Translations under genes and position numbers: made by a program | The notes under the pieces: model-generated | What the model was told of the DNA's origin: nothing | The model's database searches: none | The model's input: the letters and a program-made list of their open reading frames with translations, nothing else | NCBI GenBank assembly: GCA_900317945.1 | Contig: ONIT01000014.1 | Coordinates: 1-36,669 of the forward strand | Direction: 5' to 3' | DNA: 36,669 nt | DNA from: an uncultured Pseudomonadota bacterium | GTDB lineage: Bacteria; Pseudomonadota; Gammaproteobacteria; Enterobacterales; Succinivibrionaceae | Shown: piece by piece, positions 25,570 to 33,781 of the stretch | Numbering within the stretch: the first letter of the stretch is position 1 | Layout of the letters: each line of letters starts with the position of its first letter

Positions 25570-26250
25570 TTACTTCCTCGCGAGCGTGCTGAGGGCATTG
25601 GGCCTTACCAGGCCGACGAACAGCCCGTCGATGGTGAACTTCTCCTTGTCGAGGTCGACCCTGATGTTCTCCATGTAGCCGCAGGCAGGCTCAAGCCAGA
25701 CAATGTTTCCTTCCCTGTGGTAGCGCTTGATGGTGGCCGCGTCATTGTTGATTCTGGCGATGATGATGTCGCCGTCCTTCGCCTGCTCGGTCTTGTTGAC
25801 CGCGATGAGATCGCCCGGGAAGATCCCTGCGTCGGTCATGCTGTAGCCGGTCACGCGGATGAAATAGTCAACGTGGGCATCAAAGGCGTTCTGCGAGAAG
25901 GAGATGCTGCACTCGACGTTTTCAGCAGAGTCAGTAGGCGTTCCTGCCGCTACCTTGCCGATGATTTTGACGCGCTCGATCTTGAGCTCAGGATTGACCT
26001 GATTGATGAGAATATTGCGGGCCTTGCCGGGAGTTGAGCTGATGACTCCGCTCTTCCTCAGGGCACGGAGATATCCTTCAACGGAGTTGGGTGATTTGTA
26101 GCCGAAATGGCGCTGGATCTCAGCCTGTGAGGGTGAGCAGCCGTTCTTTTCGGTGTAGCCCTGGATGAAGTTGAGCACAGCCTCCTGCTTCTTGGTCAGA
26201 TGGTATGCTTCTTTCAGTCCCGGTACATGTTTTGAGGTATTCTCATTCAT
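25570..26250 (-). CDS. lexA: LexA-type SOS repressor
   Basis: LexA represses DNA-damage genes and cleaves itself when RecA is activated. The protein has 226 residues, with about 14 more at the N-terminus than E. coli (202 aa). The winged helix-turn-helix spans about 17-80, and the cleavage site is Ala102-Gly103 in KVAAGTP. The Ser137 nucleophile is in GYSMTDAGI, and the Lys175 base is in AATIKRY. In the recognition helix (KSPNSVEGYL) Ser53 and Asn55 keep the E. coli contacts, but Ser56 and Gly59 replace E. coli Ala42 and Glu45. No canonical CTGT-N8-ACAG box lies upstream. The ATG has no clear ribosome site. The gene is single and convergent with pyrE. Confidence 0.9.
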   Translation of the reverse strand: MNENTSKHVPGLKEAYHLTKKQEAVLNFIQGYTEKNGCSPSQAEIQRHFGYKSPNSVEGYLRALRKSGVISSTPGKARNILINQVNPELKIERVKIIGKVAAGTPTDSAENVECSISFSQNAFDAHVDYFIRVTGYSMTDAGIFPGDLIAVNKTEQAKDGDIIIARINNDAATIKRYHREGNIVWLEPACGYMENIRVDLDKEKFTIDGLFVGLVRPNALSTLARK

Positions 26251-26315
26251 ATTGCAGCAAAACCGGCGGTGCGGTCTCTCCGTAATTTCTTAAACTGTAA
26301 TAATGAAAAACTGTT

Positions 26316-26341
26316 TGTTTTCCCTGAAAATATGGAAAACA
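26316..26341. promoter_or_regulatory. inverted repeat upstream of lexA, candidate operator
   Basis: TGTTTTCC (26316-26323) and GGAAAACA (26334-26341) form a perfect 8-bp inverted repeat around ten bases. It lies 66-91 bases upstream of the LexA start. It does not match the E. coli LexA consensus. Confidence 0.45.
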
Positions 26342-26354
26342 GACAAGTGACATA

Positions 26355-26372
26355 AACTGATTTCCATCAGTT
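26355..26372. promoter_or_regulatory. second inverted repeat upstream of lexA, candidate operator
   Basis: AACTGAT (26355-26361) and ATCAGTT (26366-26372) are perfect inverted arms around TTCC. The CTG and CAG triplets recall a LexA box but are two bases closer together than the canonical spacing. Confidence 0.45.
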
Positions 26373-26655
26373 ATGGCTGTTTTTACAAGCCAATGAGCAG
26401 TTTAGCACATAATTTTTTAAAAGTGTAGATGTAATGAACAAAAGCTGATGCTTTTATACATCTGGATACAGCCGTTAAGCAGATGTTGTGATCTGATGAT
26501 CATAAATGATATTCCGCATTCATATGCCGCACCATGACGCCGCATGCGCCGGGATGTGAGGCGCGGCTGTTACGCGCTGCCCGCGCATGTTGTATCATGA
26601 GTGCCGTTTCATCATCCGGAGCAGATTTTCTGCCCCGTCTTTCCGGGAGTTTCCG
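26373..26655. other. A/T-rich intergenic region upstream of fieF
   Basis: With the preceding inverted repeats this completes a gene-free stretch of about 405 bases between lexA and fieF. It is noticeably A/T-richer than the genes. No confident promoter or RNA was identified. Confidence 0.4.
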
Positions 26656-27573
26656 ATGAGTAAGAATCAAGAGGCAAAATGCGCATGCAGCGGAAAGGGC
26701 TATGACTACCTTGTCACCTGCTCATGCGTCGCATCGGCAGTCATTACCGTGCTGCTGCTTCTTGCCAAAATCTATGTGCTGTTCGTGACCGGCAGCTCGA
26801 CCATGCTCGCCTCGCTCACGGACTCGGTAATGGATCTGTGCGTTTCCCTGGTCAACCTGTTCGCCGTGCGCTATGCCCTCATGCCGCCTGACCGCGAGCA
26901 TGCCTACGGGCACGGCAAGGCGGAGTCGCTCGCCGGCCTCATGCAGTCGGCATTCATCTGCGGAACGGCGGTTCTCCTCATACTGCACGGCTCGGAGTGC
27001 GTGGTCTCGCCCAGGAAGGTCGAGAACCTCTCCTTCGGCATATACATCACCGTGGCGACCATAGTCATCACGCTCCTCCTGGTGCTGTTCCAAATCTATG
27101 TGGTAAGGCGCACCGGCTCGCAGGTGGTGAATGCGGACTCGTTCCACTACAGGCTTGACGTGCTCCTCAATGTCGGCGTCCTCGGCAGCTTCGCCGTCAT
27201 GAAATACTATCCCTCACTTGATTTCGTCGACGGCGTCTCCACTATCCTTATAGGCCTGTACATCATATACGGGGCATCAAAAATCGGGTATGAGGCCATA
27301 CAGATGCTCCTTGACTCGGCCATATCGCCAGAGGATCAGCAGAAGATTTTCGACATAGCGGTGCGGGAGAAGGATGTGATCAACATTCATGATCTGAGGA
27401 CACGCCAGTCCGGCCGCATCAAGATCATCCAGCTTCATGCAACCATGGACAGCGCGATGTCGCTCCTCAGGGCGCACAACGCTGCCGACAGGATAGAGAA
27501 AAGCATCAGGGAGGCATTCCCGGATGCCGACGTTACTGTGCATATGGAGCCGCTTGAAGTTCCGCACGGCTGA
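26656..27573 (+). CDS. fieF: cation diffusion facilitator, FieF-type iron/zinc exporter
   Basis: This inner-membrane antiporter exports divalent metal. The protein has 305 residues (E. coli FieF 300) with six membrane helices and a C-terminal cytoplasmic domain (about 210-305). The membrane metal site is seen as TDSVMD (Asp56, Asp60) and HYRLD in helix V, and the loop HAYGHGKAESLAG is the family signature. The C-terminal domain keeps HDLRTRQSG. The N-terminus carries an unusual Cys-rich run (KCACSGKG, then CSC). ATG 26656 is supported by GGGAG six bases upstream; earlier in-frame starts lack it. Confidence 0.93.
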   Translation: MSKNQEAKCACSGKGYDYLVTCSCVASAVITVLLLLAKIYVLFVTGSSTMLASLTDSVMDLCVSLVNLFAVRYALMPPDREHAYGHGKAESLAGLMQSAFICGTAVLLILHGSECVVSPRKVENLSFGIYITVATIVITLLLVLFQIYVVRRTGSQVVNADSFHYRLDVLLNVGVLGSFAVMKYYPSLDFVDGVSTILIGLYIIYGASKIGYEAIQMLLDSAISPEDQQKIFDIAVREKDVINIHDLRTRQSGRIKIIQLHATMDSAMSLLRAHNAADRIEKSIREAFPDADVTVHMEPLEVPHG

Positions 27574-27616
27574 GCCTAGGCGCAGATGACAGACAGCAAC
27601 TGACAGGAGAACTGAA

Positions 27617-28162
27617 GTGACAACTATTATATCGGTCAGGCGTTTCGGCAAGGTGGTCATGGCCGGTGACGGACAGGTGTCTCAGGGCAATACCATCATG
27701 AAGGGCAATGCCAAGAAGGTGCAGCGCATTGGCGGAGGAAAGGTGCTCGCCGGGTTCGCCGGAGCGACTGCCGATGCCTTCACTCTCATGGAGCGCTTTG
27801 AGGGGAAGCTCAAGGAGTCCTCGGGCAACCTGCAGCGCGCGGCTGTCGCGCTCGCCAAAGACTGGAGGACCGACCGCGCGCTCAGGAAGCTTGAGGCTGA
27901 GCTCGCCGTAGCTGACGCCAGCGAGTCCTTCATCATCACCGGCGTCGGCGATGTGGTGAGGCCGGAGAATGACATCATAACCATGGGCTCAGGCGGCAAC
28001 TACGCCCGTGCCGCCGCAACGGCGCTCTTCGAGAACACGGAGCTGAGCGCCGAGGAGATCGCAACCAAGGCGCTCGCCATCGCTGCCGGCATCTGCGTCT
28101 TCACCAACAGCTTCAAGACTGTTGAAATCATAGACTATTCAGGCAGCGGGGACTCTCACTGA
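27617..28162 (+). CDS. hslV: ATP-dependent protease proteolytic subunit HslV
   Basis: This is the peptidase ring of the HslUV protease. The protein has 181 residues. The N-terminus MTTIISVRR leaves Thr2 as the catalytic nucleophile after Met removal. [19 protein letters not shown] holds the conserved Lys; [27 protein letters not shown] and [10 protein letters not shown] follow. The start is GTG 27617 with AGGAGA about seven bases upstream. It is 44 bases after fieF and 55 bases before hslU, so hslVU is an operon that may be joined to fieF. Confidence 0.97.
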   Translation: MTTIISVRRFGKVVMAGDGQVSQGNTIMKGNAKKVQRIGGGKVLAGFAGATADAFTLMERFEGKLKESSGNLQRAAVALAKDWRTDRALRKLEAELAVADASESFIITGVGDVVRPENDIITMGSGGNYARAAATALFENTELSAEEIATKALAIAAGICVFTNSFKTVEIIDYSGSGDSH

Positions 28163-28217
28163 AGCTGGTTACGCCAGGCGGCAGGGCAGACCTTTTTGGC
28201 AGATACGGGGAAACTTA

Positions 28218-29681
28218 ATGGAACAATTGACTCCGAGACAGATAGTTCAGGAACTTGACAGGCATATCATCGGACAGCATGACGCCAAGAGGGCAGTGGC
28301 CATAGCGCTCAGGAACCGCTGGCGCAGAATGCAGATTGAGCCGGAGCTCAGGCAGGAGGTAATGCCCAAGAACATCCTGATGATCGGGCCTACCGGCGTG
28401 GGGAAGACCGAGATCGCGAGAAGGCTCTCGACCATCGCAGACGCCCCCTTCATCAAGGTCGAGGCAACGAAGTTCACTGAGGTTGGCTATGTCGGCAAGG
28501 AAGTCGACTCCATAATCAGGGATCTGACAGCCATCAGCTTCAAGAAGCTGAGCGAGAGGCGCATCAAGGAGAATATGGAGAAGGCGAAGAAGATCGCTGA
28601 CGAGAAGGTCCTTGATGCCCTTATGCCGGGAAGCCACGAGGATGAGGATGATGACGATCTCGGCTTTATGCTGGGCGGCAGCGACATCGGCGATCCTGAT
28701 GATGACGCAGAGGACGCGGTCACAGAGGAGGATCCTGAGGACGGAAAGTCAGACGGCAGCAGTGAGAAGCCTCAGGAGAGCAGTGAGCAGAGCAGGGAGG
28801 ACGCAGAGACCCGTGAGATGCTCAGGAAGAAGCTTGAGGCCGGCGAGCTTGACGACAAGGAGATCGAGATCCGCCTTCCCTCGAGGAAGGTAAATGTAGA
28901 GATCATGTCCCCTCCCGGCATGGAGGACATGTCCGAGCAGCTGCAGTCCATTTTCGAGAACATTGAGAAAAAGCGCACTGAGCGCGTCAGGGTCAAGGTC
29001 GGCGAGGCGAGGGAGCAGCTGGCGAAGGATGCCGCCGAGCACATGGTTGACCGGACGGATCTCTCGAAGCAGACCATAGAGGCGGTTGAGAACAACGGCA
29101 TAGTCTTCATTGACGAGATTGACAAGATCTGCGGAGGCGGCGGGGAGAAGAACGGCCCGAACGTCTCCAGGGAAGGCGTGCAGCGCGATCTTCTTCCGCT
29201 CATAGAGGGCTGCTCGGTCAAGACCAAGTACGGCATGGTGAAGACGGATCACATCCTCTTCATCACATCCGGCGCGTTCCAGGTCTCCAAGCCTTCGGAT
29301 CTCATACCTGAGCTTCAGGGCCGCCTGCCCATCAGGGTTGAGCTCAAGGCGCTCACTGTGGAGGACTTCAAGAAGATCCTGACTGAGCCTCATGCGTCAA
29401 TCACCGAGCAGTACACCGCGCTTCTCAGGACCGAGGGCGTGGAGCTCAGGTTCACCGATGACGCGCTGCAGAGCATTGCCGAGGCTGCCTTCAAGGTCAA
29501 CGAGTCGACCGAGAACATAGGCGCCCGCCGCCTGCAGACCATCATGGAGCGCCTCGTTGACGAGATCTCCTTCGATGCCCCGGAGAGGAAAGGCGAGACA
29601 GTCACCATCGACAGCACCTATGTCCATGAGCACCTTGGGAAGCTCGTCGAGGATGAGGATCTCTCGAGGTATATCCTCTGA
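28218..29681 (+). CDS. hslU: ATP-dependent protease ATPase subunit HslU
   Basis: This is the AAA+ unfoldase of HslUV. The protein has 487 residues against 443 in E. coli. N-terminal [20 protein letters not shown] is followed by Walker [15 protein letters not shown], the pore motif GYVGKE, the I domain, Walker [13 protein letters not shown], sensor and Arg-finger regions, and the C-terminus LSRYIL that inserts into HslV. The extra length is almost all in the I domain (about residues 140-201), a strongly acidic low-complexity segment ([20 protein letters not shown]). The I domain receives substrates, so this may change substrate choice. It follows hslV. Confidence 0.97.
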   Translation: MEQLTPRQIVQELDRHIIGQHDAKRAVAIALRNRWRRMQIEPELRQEVMPKNILMIGPTGVGKTEIARRLSTIADAPFIKVEATKFTEVGYVGKEVDSIIRDLTAISFKKLSERRIKENMEKAKKIADEKVLDALMPGSHEDEDDDDLGFMLGGSDIGDPDDDAEDAVTEEDPEDGKSDGSSEKPQESSEQSREDAETREMLRKKLEAGELDDKEIEIRLPSRKVNVEIMSPPGMEDMSEQLQSIFENIEKKRTERVRVKVGEAREQLAKDAAEHMVDRTDLSKQTIEAVENNGIVFIDEIDKICGGGGEKNGPNVSREGVQRDLLPLIEGCSVKTKYGMVKTDHILFITSGAFQVSKPSDLIPELQGRLPIRVELKALTVEDFKKILTEPHASITEQYTALLRTEGVELRFTDDALQSIAEAAFKVNESTENIGARRLQTIMERLVDEISFDAPERKGETVTIDSTYVHEHLGKLVEDEDLSRYIL

Positions 29682-29702
29682 CGCGCCAGGCTTTCCGGTG
29701 AT

Positions 29703-29738
29703 AAAAAAAGAGCCGTCTTTCTTGAGGAGAGGCGGCTC
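29703..29738 (-). terminator. hairpin with minus-strand T run after hslU
   Basis: AGAGCCG and CGGCTCT (outer stem, about 29709-29738) fold with partial inner pairing. On the minus strand a T7 run (complement of 29703-29709) follows. On the plus strand, the direction of hslU, no T run follows. It may block transcription coming from the right. The tRNA promoter -35 box lies in its loop. Confidence 0.55.
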
Positions 29739-29750
29739 TCTGTGTATAAT
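29722..29750 (+). promoter_or_regulatory. promoter of tRNA-Thr
   Basis: -35 TTGAGG (29722-29727), a 17-bp spacer and consensus -10 TATAAT (29745-29750). Transcription would start near 29757, about 20 bases before the tRNA. Confidence 0.78.
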
Positions 29751-29777
29751 ACAGCAACGTTGCCCAGGCAACAGGCT

Positions 29778-29853
29778 GCCGGCATAGCTCAGTTGGTAGA
29801 GCGGCGCATTCGTAATGCGAAGGTCGAAGGTTCGATTCCTTTTCCCGGCACCA
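29778..29853 (+). tRNA. tRNA-Thr, anticodon CGT
   Basis: A cloverleaf of 76 bases with an encoded CCA end. The D arm is GCTC/GAGC, the anticodon loop TTCGTAA has CGT at 29811-29813, and the T loop is TTCGATT. It closely resembles E. coli thrW. The acceptor stem GCCGGCA pairs with TCCCGGC except for a C-C mismatch at the sixth pair (29783 with 29844). The anticodon stem also has the G-A pair at 27:43 seen in thrW. Confidence 0.93.
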
Positions 29854-29988
29854 CTTCTTCAGAAGTTCTTAAATTCCCTTTCCTCTTAAAATCATCAAGG
29901 CGCGGTTCTCCCCGTTCTTCAGGCGAGTCCTGGCTCTACGAATTTTCTGCTCTGATCTGACGCGCGCACGTCAGCATGATTTCTGACA

Positions 29989-30022
29989 GGGCCGGCCTTA
30001 GGTCGCTGTGCCGGCCCGTTTT
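29989..30022 (+). terminator. terminator of the tRNA-Thr transcript
   Basis: GGGCCGGC (29989-29996) and GCCGGCCC (30010-30017) form an 8-bp stem with a 13-base loop, followed by GTTTT on the plus strand. It lies directly before the convergent ldhA end and may also limit readthrough there. Confidence 0.65.
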
Positions 30023-30030
30023 ACGGGATG

Positions 30031-31026
30031 CTATCTGACTTCGTTGACGAGCTCCTTGCCGTCGAAGAAGTCCCTGCAGTTCTGAAGGGTAGTCGTCGCG
30101 ATGTTCTCCATGGCCTCCCTGGTGAAGAATGCCTGGTGGGAGGTGACGAGCACGTTGGTGTAGCTCAGGAGGAGCGCGAGCTTGTCATCGGTGATGACTT
30201 CTGATGAGTGATCCTGATAGAAGTAATCCTTCTCCTCCTCATAGACATCGAGCCCGGCTGCGCCGATGTGGGCGCTCCTCAGTCCGTCAATCAGCGCCTC
30301 GGTGTCGATGAGGCCGCCTCTTCCGGTGTTGATGATCATGACGCCCTTCTTCATCTTTGCGATGGAGTCCCTGTTGATCAGGTGGTAGTTCTCCTTGGTC
30401 AGAGGGCAGTTGAGCGAGATGATGTCGGCGTTTGCGTAAAGCTCGTCAAGCGAGACGTACCTGATGCCGCTTTCCTCAGCGTACTTCGCGTCAGGGTAGA
30501 TATCGTAGGCGATGATGTTCATGCCGAAGCCCTTGAGGATGCCGATGAGCTGGCGGGCAATCTTTCCTGTTCCGACGATGCCTGCGGTCTTGCCGTACAT
30601 GTCAAAGCCCATGAGCCCGTTCAGTGAGAAGTTCCAGGTTCTGGTCCTGACCCAGGCGAGGTTGGTATGGCGGTTCAGGGCCATGATGAGGGCAACGGTG
30701 TGCTCTGCGATGGCGTGAGGCGAGTAGGCAGGGACTCTTACGACCCTGATTCCGAGATCCTTTGCGGCAGCGAGATCAACGTTGTTGAATCCTGCGCAGC
30801 GCAGGGCAACGAGCCCGACGCCATTGTCCTTCAGGATGCTGAGGACCTTCCTGTCGCAGGTGTCGTTGACGAAGATGCAGACCGCCTTTGCGCCGGCTGT
30901 AAGCGACGCGTTCTCCGCAGTGAGGTAGCTGCGGTGGTTCAGTATTTCAAAGCCGAACTTTGCGTTGATCTCCTGGAACATTTTCCGGTCATAGGAATGG
31001 GTTCCGTAAAAGGCTATTTTGTCCAA
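30031..31026 (-). CDS. ldhA: D-lactate dehydrogenase (fermentative, NAD-dependent)
   Basis: The enzyme reduces pyruvate to D-lactate with NADH, a fermentative electron sink. The protein has 331 residues (E. coli LdhA 329). It starts KIAFYGTHSYDRKMFQ. The nucleotide-binding motif is GIVGTGKIARQLIGIL, with Ala replacing the last Gly as in other LdhA proteins. Catalytic Arg is in INTGRGGLIDT, Glu in GLDVYEEEKDYF and His in VTSHQAFFT. The start appears to be TTG 31026 with AGGAG eight bases upstream. It lies 12 bases after the metal-binding protein gene, so readthrough from the ABC operon is possible. Confidence 0.94.
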   Translation of the reverse strand: MDKIAFYGTHSYDRKMFQEINAKFGFEILNHRSYLTAENASLTAGAKAVCIFVNDTCDRKVLSILKDNGVGLVALRCAGFNNVDLAAAKDLGIRVVRVPAYSPHAIAEHTVALIMALNRHTNLAWVRTRTWNFSLNGLMGFDMYGKTAGIVGTGKIARQLIGILKGFGMNIIAYDIYPDAKYAEESGIRYVSLDELYANADIISLNCPLTKENYHLINRDSIAKMKKGVMIINTGRGGLIDTEALIDGLRSAHIGAAGLDVYEEEKDYFYQDHSSEVITDDKLALLLSYTNVLVTSHQAFFTREAMENIATTTLQNCRDFFDGKELVNEVR

Positions 31027-31038
31027 CTTAAGTTCTCC

Positions 31039-31938
31039 TTATTTGCTGCCAGCTGAAATCTGGCTCTTCAGTCCTGCAAGGACCGTTGACAGGTTGTGGC
31101 TGAGATATCCGACGTATGAGACCGAGCCGTCAGGCAGTGAGTCTGAATACAGCTCACCAGCAGCCTTTGCTCCTGTTTCCCTTTCAATTGTATGCGCCAG
31201 ACGCGGATCATGCATTGTCTCAAGGAAAATCACCCGGATTCCGCTCTTTTTCACTTCACGGATAATCTTCGACACGCTGCCGGCTCCTTCCTCTGCATCA
31301 TCGCCGGTGCCGTGTATGGATTTGAGATCGAGGCTGTAGTCACGCGCAAGGTAGCCGAATGCCGCATGGCTGGTGAGCGCCTTTCGCGACTCCTCAGGTA
31401 TTGAGCTGAACTTCTCCCTGTAGCTCTCAGCAAGGGCAGAGATCTGCTCCCGGTATTTAGCGGCATTCTCTGCAAACACGCCGGCAAGATCCGGTGCTGC
31501 TGCTGAAAGTGCCTTCTCCGTTCCGTCTACGTACGAAAGGGCGCTGTACGGTGAGTTCCACGCGTGGGGATCAGTGCCTGCAGCCAGCTTTATCGGAGTG
31601 ATTCCGTCAGTTACGCAGACTGACCTGGCCCTGGTTCCTGATGCCTTTGCGAGCCTGTCGAGCCAGGGATCGAGCTCAAGGCAGTTCTTCAGAATCAGAT
31701 CTGCCTTTGCGACAAGCTTCAGATCGGACGGCTTCTCGGTATAGAAATGCATCTCGCCGCCGAAGCCGATGAGGGGATGGACACTGACATTGTCACCTCC
31801 TACGTTCTTCGCGATATCGGCGATGATGGTGCCTGACGTTACTACCTCAAGAGGCCTGCACTCTCCGGCTGCTGAGGCGGCAGACAGGAGGAGCGCTGTG
31901 CCTAGCCAGAGTAATGTCTTAAATGAACGAATTTCCAT
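31039..31938 (-). CDS. metal ABC transporter substrate-binding protein (Zn/Mn type)
   Basis: This is the periplasmic metal receptor of the adjacent ABC permease and ATPase (cluster A-1 family, such as ZnuA or MntC). The protein has 299 residues with a signal peptide ending near AASAAGE. Candidate ligands are GGEMHFYTEKPSD (first His), DPHAWNSP, TSHAAFGYLARDY (second His) and ETMHDPR near the end. The His-rich loop typical of E. coli ZnuA is absent, so metal preference (Zn, Mn or Fe) is open. The start ATG 31938 has GGAGG six bases upstream and overlaps the permease end by 37 bases, suggesting coupled translation. It is the third gene of the operon. Confidence 0.92.
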   Translation of the reverse strand: MEIRSFKTLLWLGTALLLSAASAAGECRPLEVVTSGTIIADIAKNVGGDNVSVHPLIGFGGEMHFYTEKPSDLKLVAKADLILKNCLELDPWLDRLAKASGTRARSVCVTDGITPIKLAAGTDPHAWNSPYSALSYVDGTEKALSAAAPDLAGVFAENAAKYREQISALAESYREKFSSIPEESRKALTSHAAFGYLARDYSLDLKSIHGTGDDAEEGAGSVSKIIREVKKSGIRVIFLETMHDPRLAHTIERETGAKAAGELYSDSLPDGSVSYVGYLSHNLSTVLAGLKSQISAGSK

Positions 31939-32768
31939 ATAAGTCCTCCGTTGGTGCCGAAGATGAGAGAGAAAATGTAGAAAACCCCAAGGCAGAGGAT
32001 AATCGACGAGCTTGCCGGCCAGTCAAGGTGGAACGAGAGCAGGAGACCTGCGGCGCTCCCCGCTGCGGCTGCGGTGATTGCCGCAGCGATCTGTCCGAAG
32101 AGGTGCCTGAACCACAGCTTCACCGAGGTGCAGGGCAGAATCATTATCCCGACAGCCATCAGCGTGCCGATAGTCTGGAAGCCTGAGATGAGAGAGAGCA
32201 CGGTCAGGATGAGGAAGATGATATGAACGGCCTGGCTGCTCACTCCCTCGGTCTCAAGAAAGCCCGGGTCAAAGCATTCGACAACCAGCGGCCTGATGAA
32301 AACTGCAAGGACGGCGAGCGAGACAGAGGTTATGGCTGTGAGCAGCACAAGTCCCTGATCCGTAAGGGCGAGCGGCGAGCCGAAGAGAATATGCAGCAGG
32401 TCGACGTTGCTGCCGCTAACCGAGATGATGAGCACTCCTGCCGCAAGGGAGATGAGATAGAAGGAGGCAAGGCTGGCATCCTCAGCCGTTTTTGAGATCC
32501 TTGAGGCAATGCCTGAGAGGATGATTACCAGGACTCCTGCAATGAGGCCTCCTATAGTCATGGATGAGACTGAGAGCCCTCCGATGAGATAGCCTACCGC
32601 GACGCCCGGAAGTATGGCGTGGCTCATGGCGTCTCCAGTAAGGCTCATCCTGCGGTAAACGAGGAGCAGCCCAATCACGGGTGCAGTGAGCGAGATCATC
32701 AGGCAGCCGAAGAGGGCCCTCCTCATGAAGGAGAAGTCGGCAAAAGGTGAGACAAGCAGATCAATCAT
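31902..32768 (-). CDS. metal ABC transporter permease (ABC-3 family)
   Basis: This is the inner-membrane channel for metal uptake, ZnuB/MntB-like. The protein has 288 residues with about eight hydrophobic helices. Seen are the signature RRMSLTGDAMSHAILPGVAV (family motif around the first cytoplasmic loop) and FQTIGTLMAVGIMILP near the C-terminal half. It overlaps the ATPase gene by 4 bases and the binding protein by 37, giving a tight three-gene operon. No cytoplasmic regulator is nearby. Confidence 0.94.
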   Translation of the reverse strand: MIDLLVSPFADFSFMRRALFGCLMISLTAPVIGLLLVYRRMSLTGDAMSHAILPGVAVGYLIGGLSVSSMTIGGLIAGVLVIILSGIASRISKTAEDASLASFYLISLAAGVLIISVSGSNVDLLHILFGSPLALTDQGLVLLTAITSVSLAVLAVFIRPLVVECFDPGFLETEGVSSQAVHIIFLILTVLSLISGFQTIGTLMAVGIMILPCTSVKLWFRHLFGQIAAAITAAAAGSAAGLLLSFHLDWPASSSIILCLGVFYIFSLIFGTNGGLIWKFVHLRHYSG

Positions 32769-33490
32769 TTTGTCCTCGTGCAGAGCCCTGCCGTGTAGTC
32801 AAGCTGATAGCGGCTGTTTACGGCTTTTTCAATATTCTCTGCGGTTACGCACTCGGCGGTTTTGCCGCTTGCGATGATTTCCCTCGCGAGAATAACGGTC
32901 TCAGGGAAGAACCTTCTCACGAGATCGAGGTTGTGCATCACGGTGATGATGGTCTTGCCTGCCCGGTTCCATTCCTGCAGGAGTCCTGCGAGCTCCTCCG
33001 AGGTCGGCTCGTCCATCGCGCTGAAAGGCTCGTCAAGCATGATGAGATCCGCGTTCTGAAGCCACACCCTCGCAAATACGACACGCTGGAACTGGCCTCC
33101 TGATATGTCGCCGATGTTCTCGCCGGCAAACTTGCGCATCTTCACTTTCTCAAGGGCGCTGTCGACAAGCTGCAGCATGGAACGGTCAATCCTTCTGAAG
33201 AGACCGGTCTTATGCCAGAGCCCCAGGGAGACGAACTCGCGGACGGTAATCGGGAAGCTTTTGTTGATCTGGCTTGCCTGCTGGCAGTAGGCTATCCGGA
33301 TTCCGGGCTTTTTCTCGACTGATCCCTCAAGGGGCTTCAGAATGCCCATGATCCCGTTTAGAAGAGTGGACTTTCCGCCGCCGTTCGGCCCGATTACCGC
33401 GAGCATCTCGCCGTCGGCGACGCTCATGTTCAGATGGTGGACGATGGGATGCCTGCTGTACCCCAGCGTCAGATTCTTTATTTCCAGCAT
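32765..33490 (-). CDS. metal ABC transporter ATP-binding protein
   Basis: This ATPase drives metal import with the next two genes. The protein has 241 residues. Walker A GPNGGGKST is near residue 36, then the Q-loop YCQQAS, the signature DISGGQFQRVVFARV, Walker B LIMLDEPFSAMD and H-loop VMHNLDLV. It starts MLEIKNLTLGYS at ATG 33490, with GAGG six bases upstream; longer in-frame starts lack homology. It is the first gene of the operon. Confidence 0.95.
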   Translation of the reverse strand: MLEIKNLTLGYSRHPIVHHLNMSVADGEMLAVIGPNGGGKSTLLNGIMGILKPLEGSVEKKPGIRIAYCQQASQINKSFPITVREFVSLGLWHKTGLFRRIDRSMLQLVDSALEKVKMRKFAGENIGDISGGQFQRVVFARVWLQNADLIMLDEPFSAMDEPTSEELAGLLQEWNRAGKTIITVMHNLDLVRRFFPETVILAREIIASGKTAECVTAENIEKAVNSRYQLDYTAGLCTRTK

Positions 33491-33636
33491 TTCACGCCTC
33501 AGGCCTCTGCGGTGACTGCGGCCAGAATTGCTGAGCATACGACAATAATCAGGACGGCAACTGCCATTCTTGTCCAGATCCCTGGAAAAATTACCGAGCG
33601 CAAGACTGCCTCACTTGTTTGCTTTCTGAGGATTTG

Positions 33637-33665
33637 AGGGTATGAACAAAAGGGGGAAATGTCAA
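33637..33665 (-). promoter_or_regulatory. candidate promoter of the metal ABC operon
   Basis: The minus strand reads TTGACA (33660-33665), a 17-bp spacer and TACCCT (33637-33642). The -35 is consensus and the -10 is weak. The 5' leader would be about 140 bases. No Zur or MntR box was confidently recognised. Confidence 0.55.
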
Positions 33666-33710
33666 GCGGTTTGATTTCGGTCACATTCCTTCAGCGCGAT
33701 GGAAGGTTTA

Positions 33711-33746
33711 TAAAAACAAAAAATGGAGAACCGGAGTTCTCCATTT
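33711..33746 (-). terminator. terminator of the PE-repeat protein gene
   Basis: An 11-bp perfect stem, AAATGGAGAAC (33721-33731) with GTTCTCCATTT (33736-33746), has a 4-base loop. On the minus strand it is followed by a long T-rich run. It lies about 35 bases after the stop. Confidence 0.9.
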
Positions 33747-33781
33747 CTTTGAGCTATTGAAAGGCCTGGCCTATTGACTTA

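Noticed and set aside
26251-26655. Canonical LexA box (CTGT-N8-ACAG) or a Fur-type box in the lexA-fieF gap
   Set aside because: No match was found by reading; the CTGT and ACAG near 26311-26342 are about 24 bases apart, too far.
29854-30030. Phage attachment site or integrase remnant at the tRNA-Thr 3' end
   Set aside because: No integrase gene or direct repeat of the tRNA 3' end is visible in the window.
33499-33684. Longer form (61 aa) of the mini-ORF before the metal ABC operon
   Set aside because: Its GTG start lies upstream of the candidate transcription start, and the ribosome site is badly spaced.
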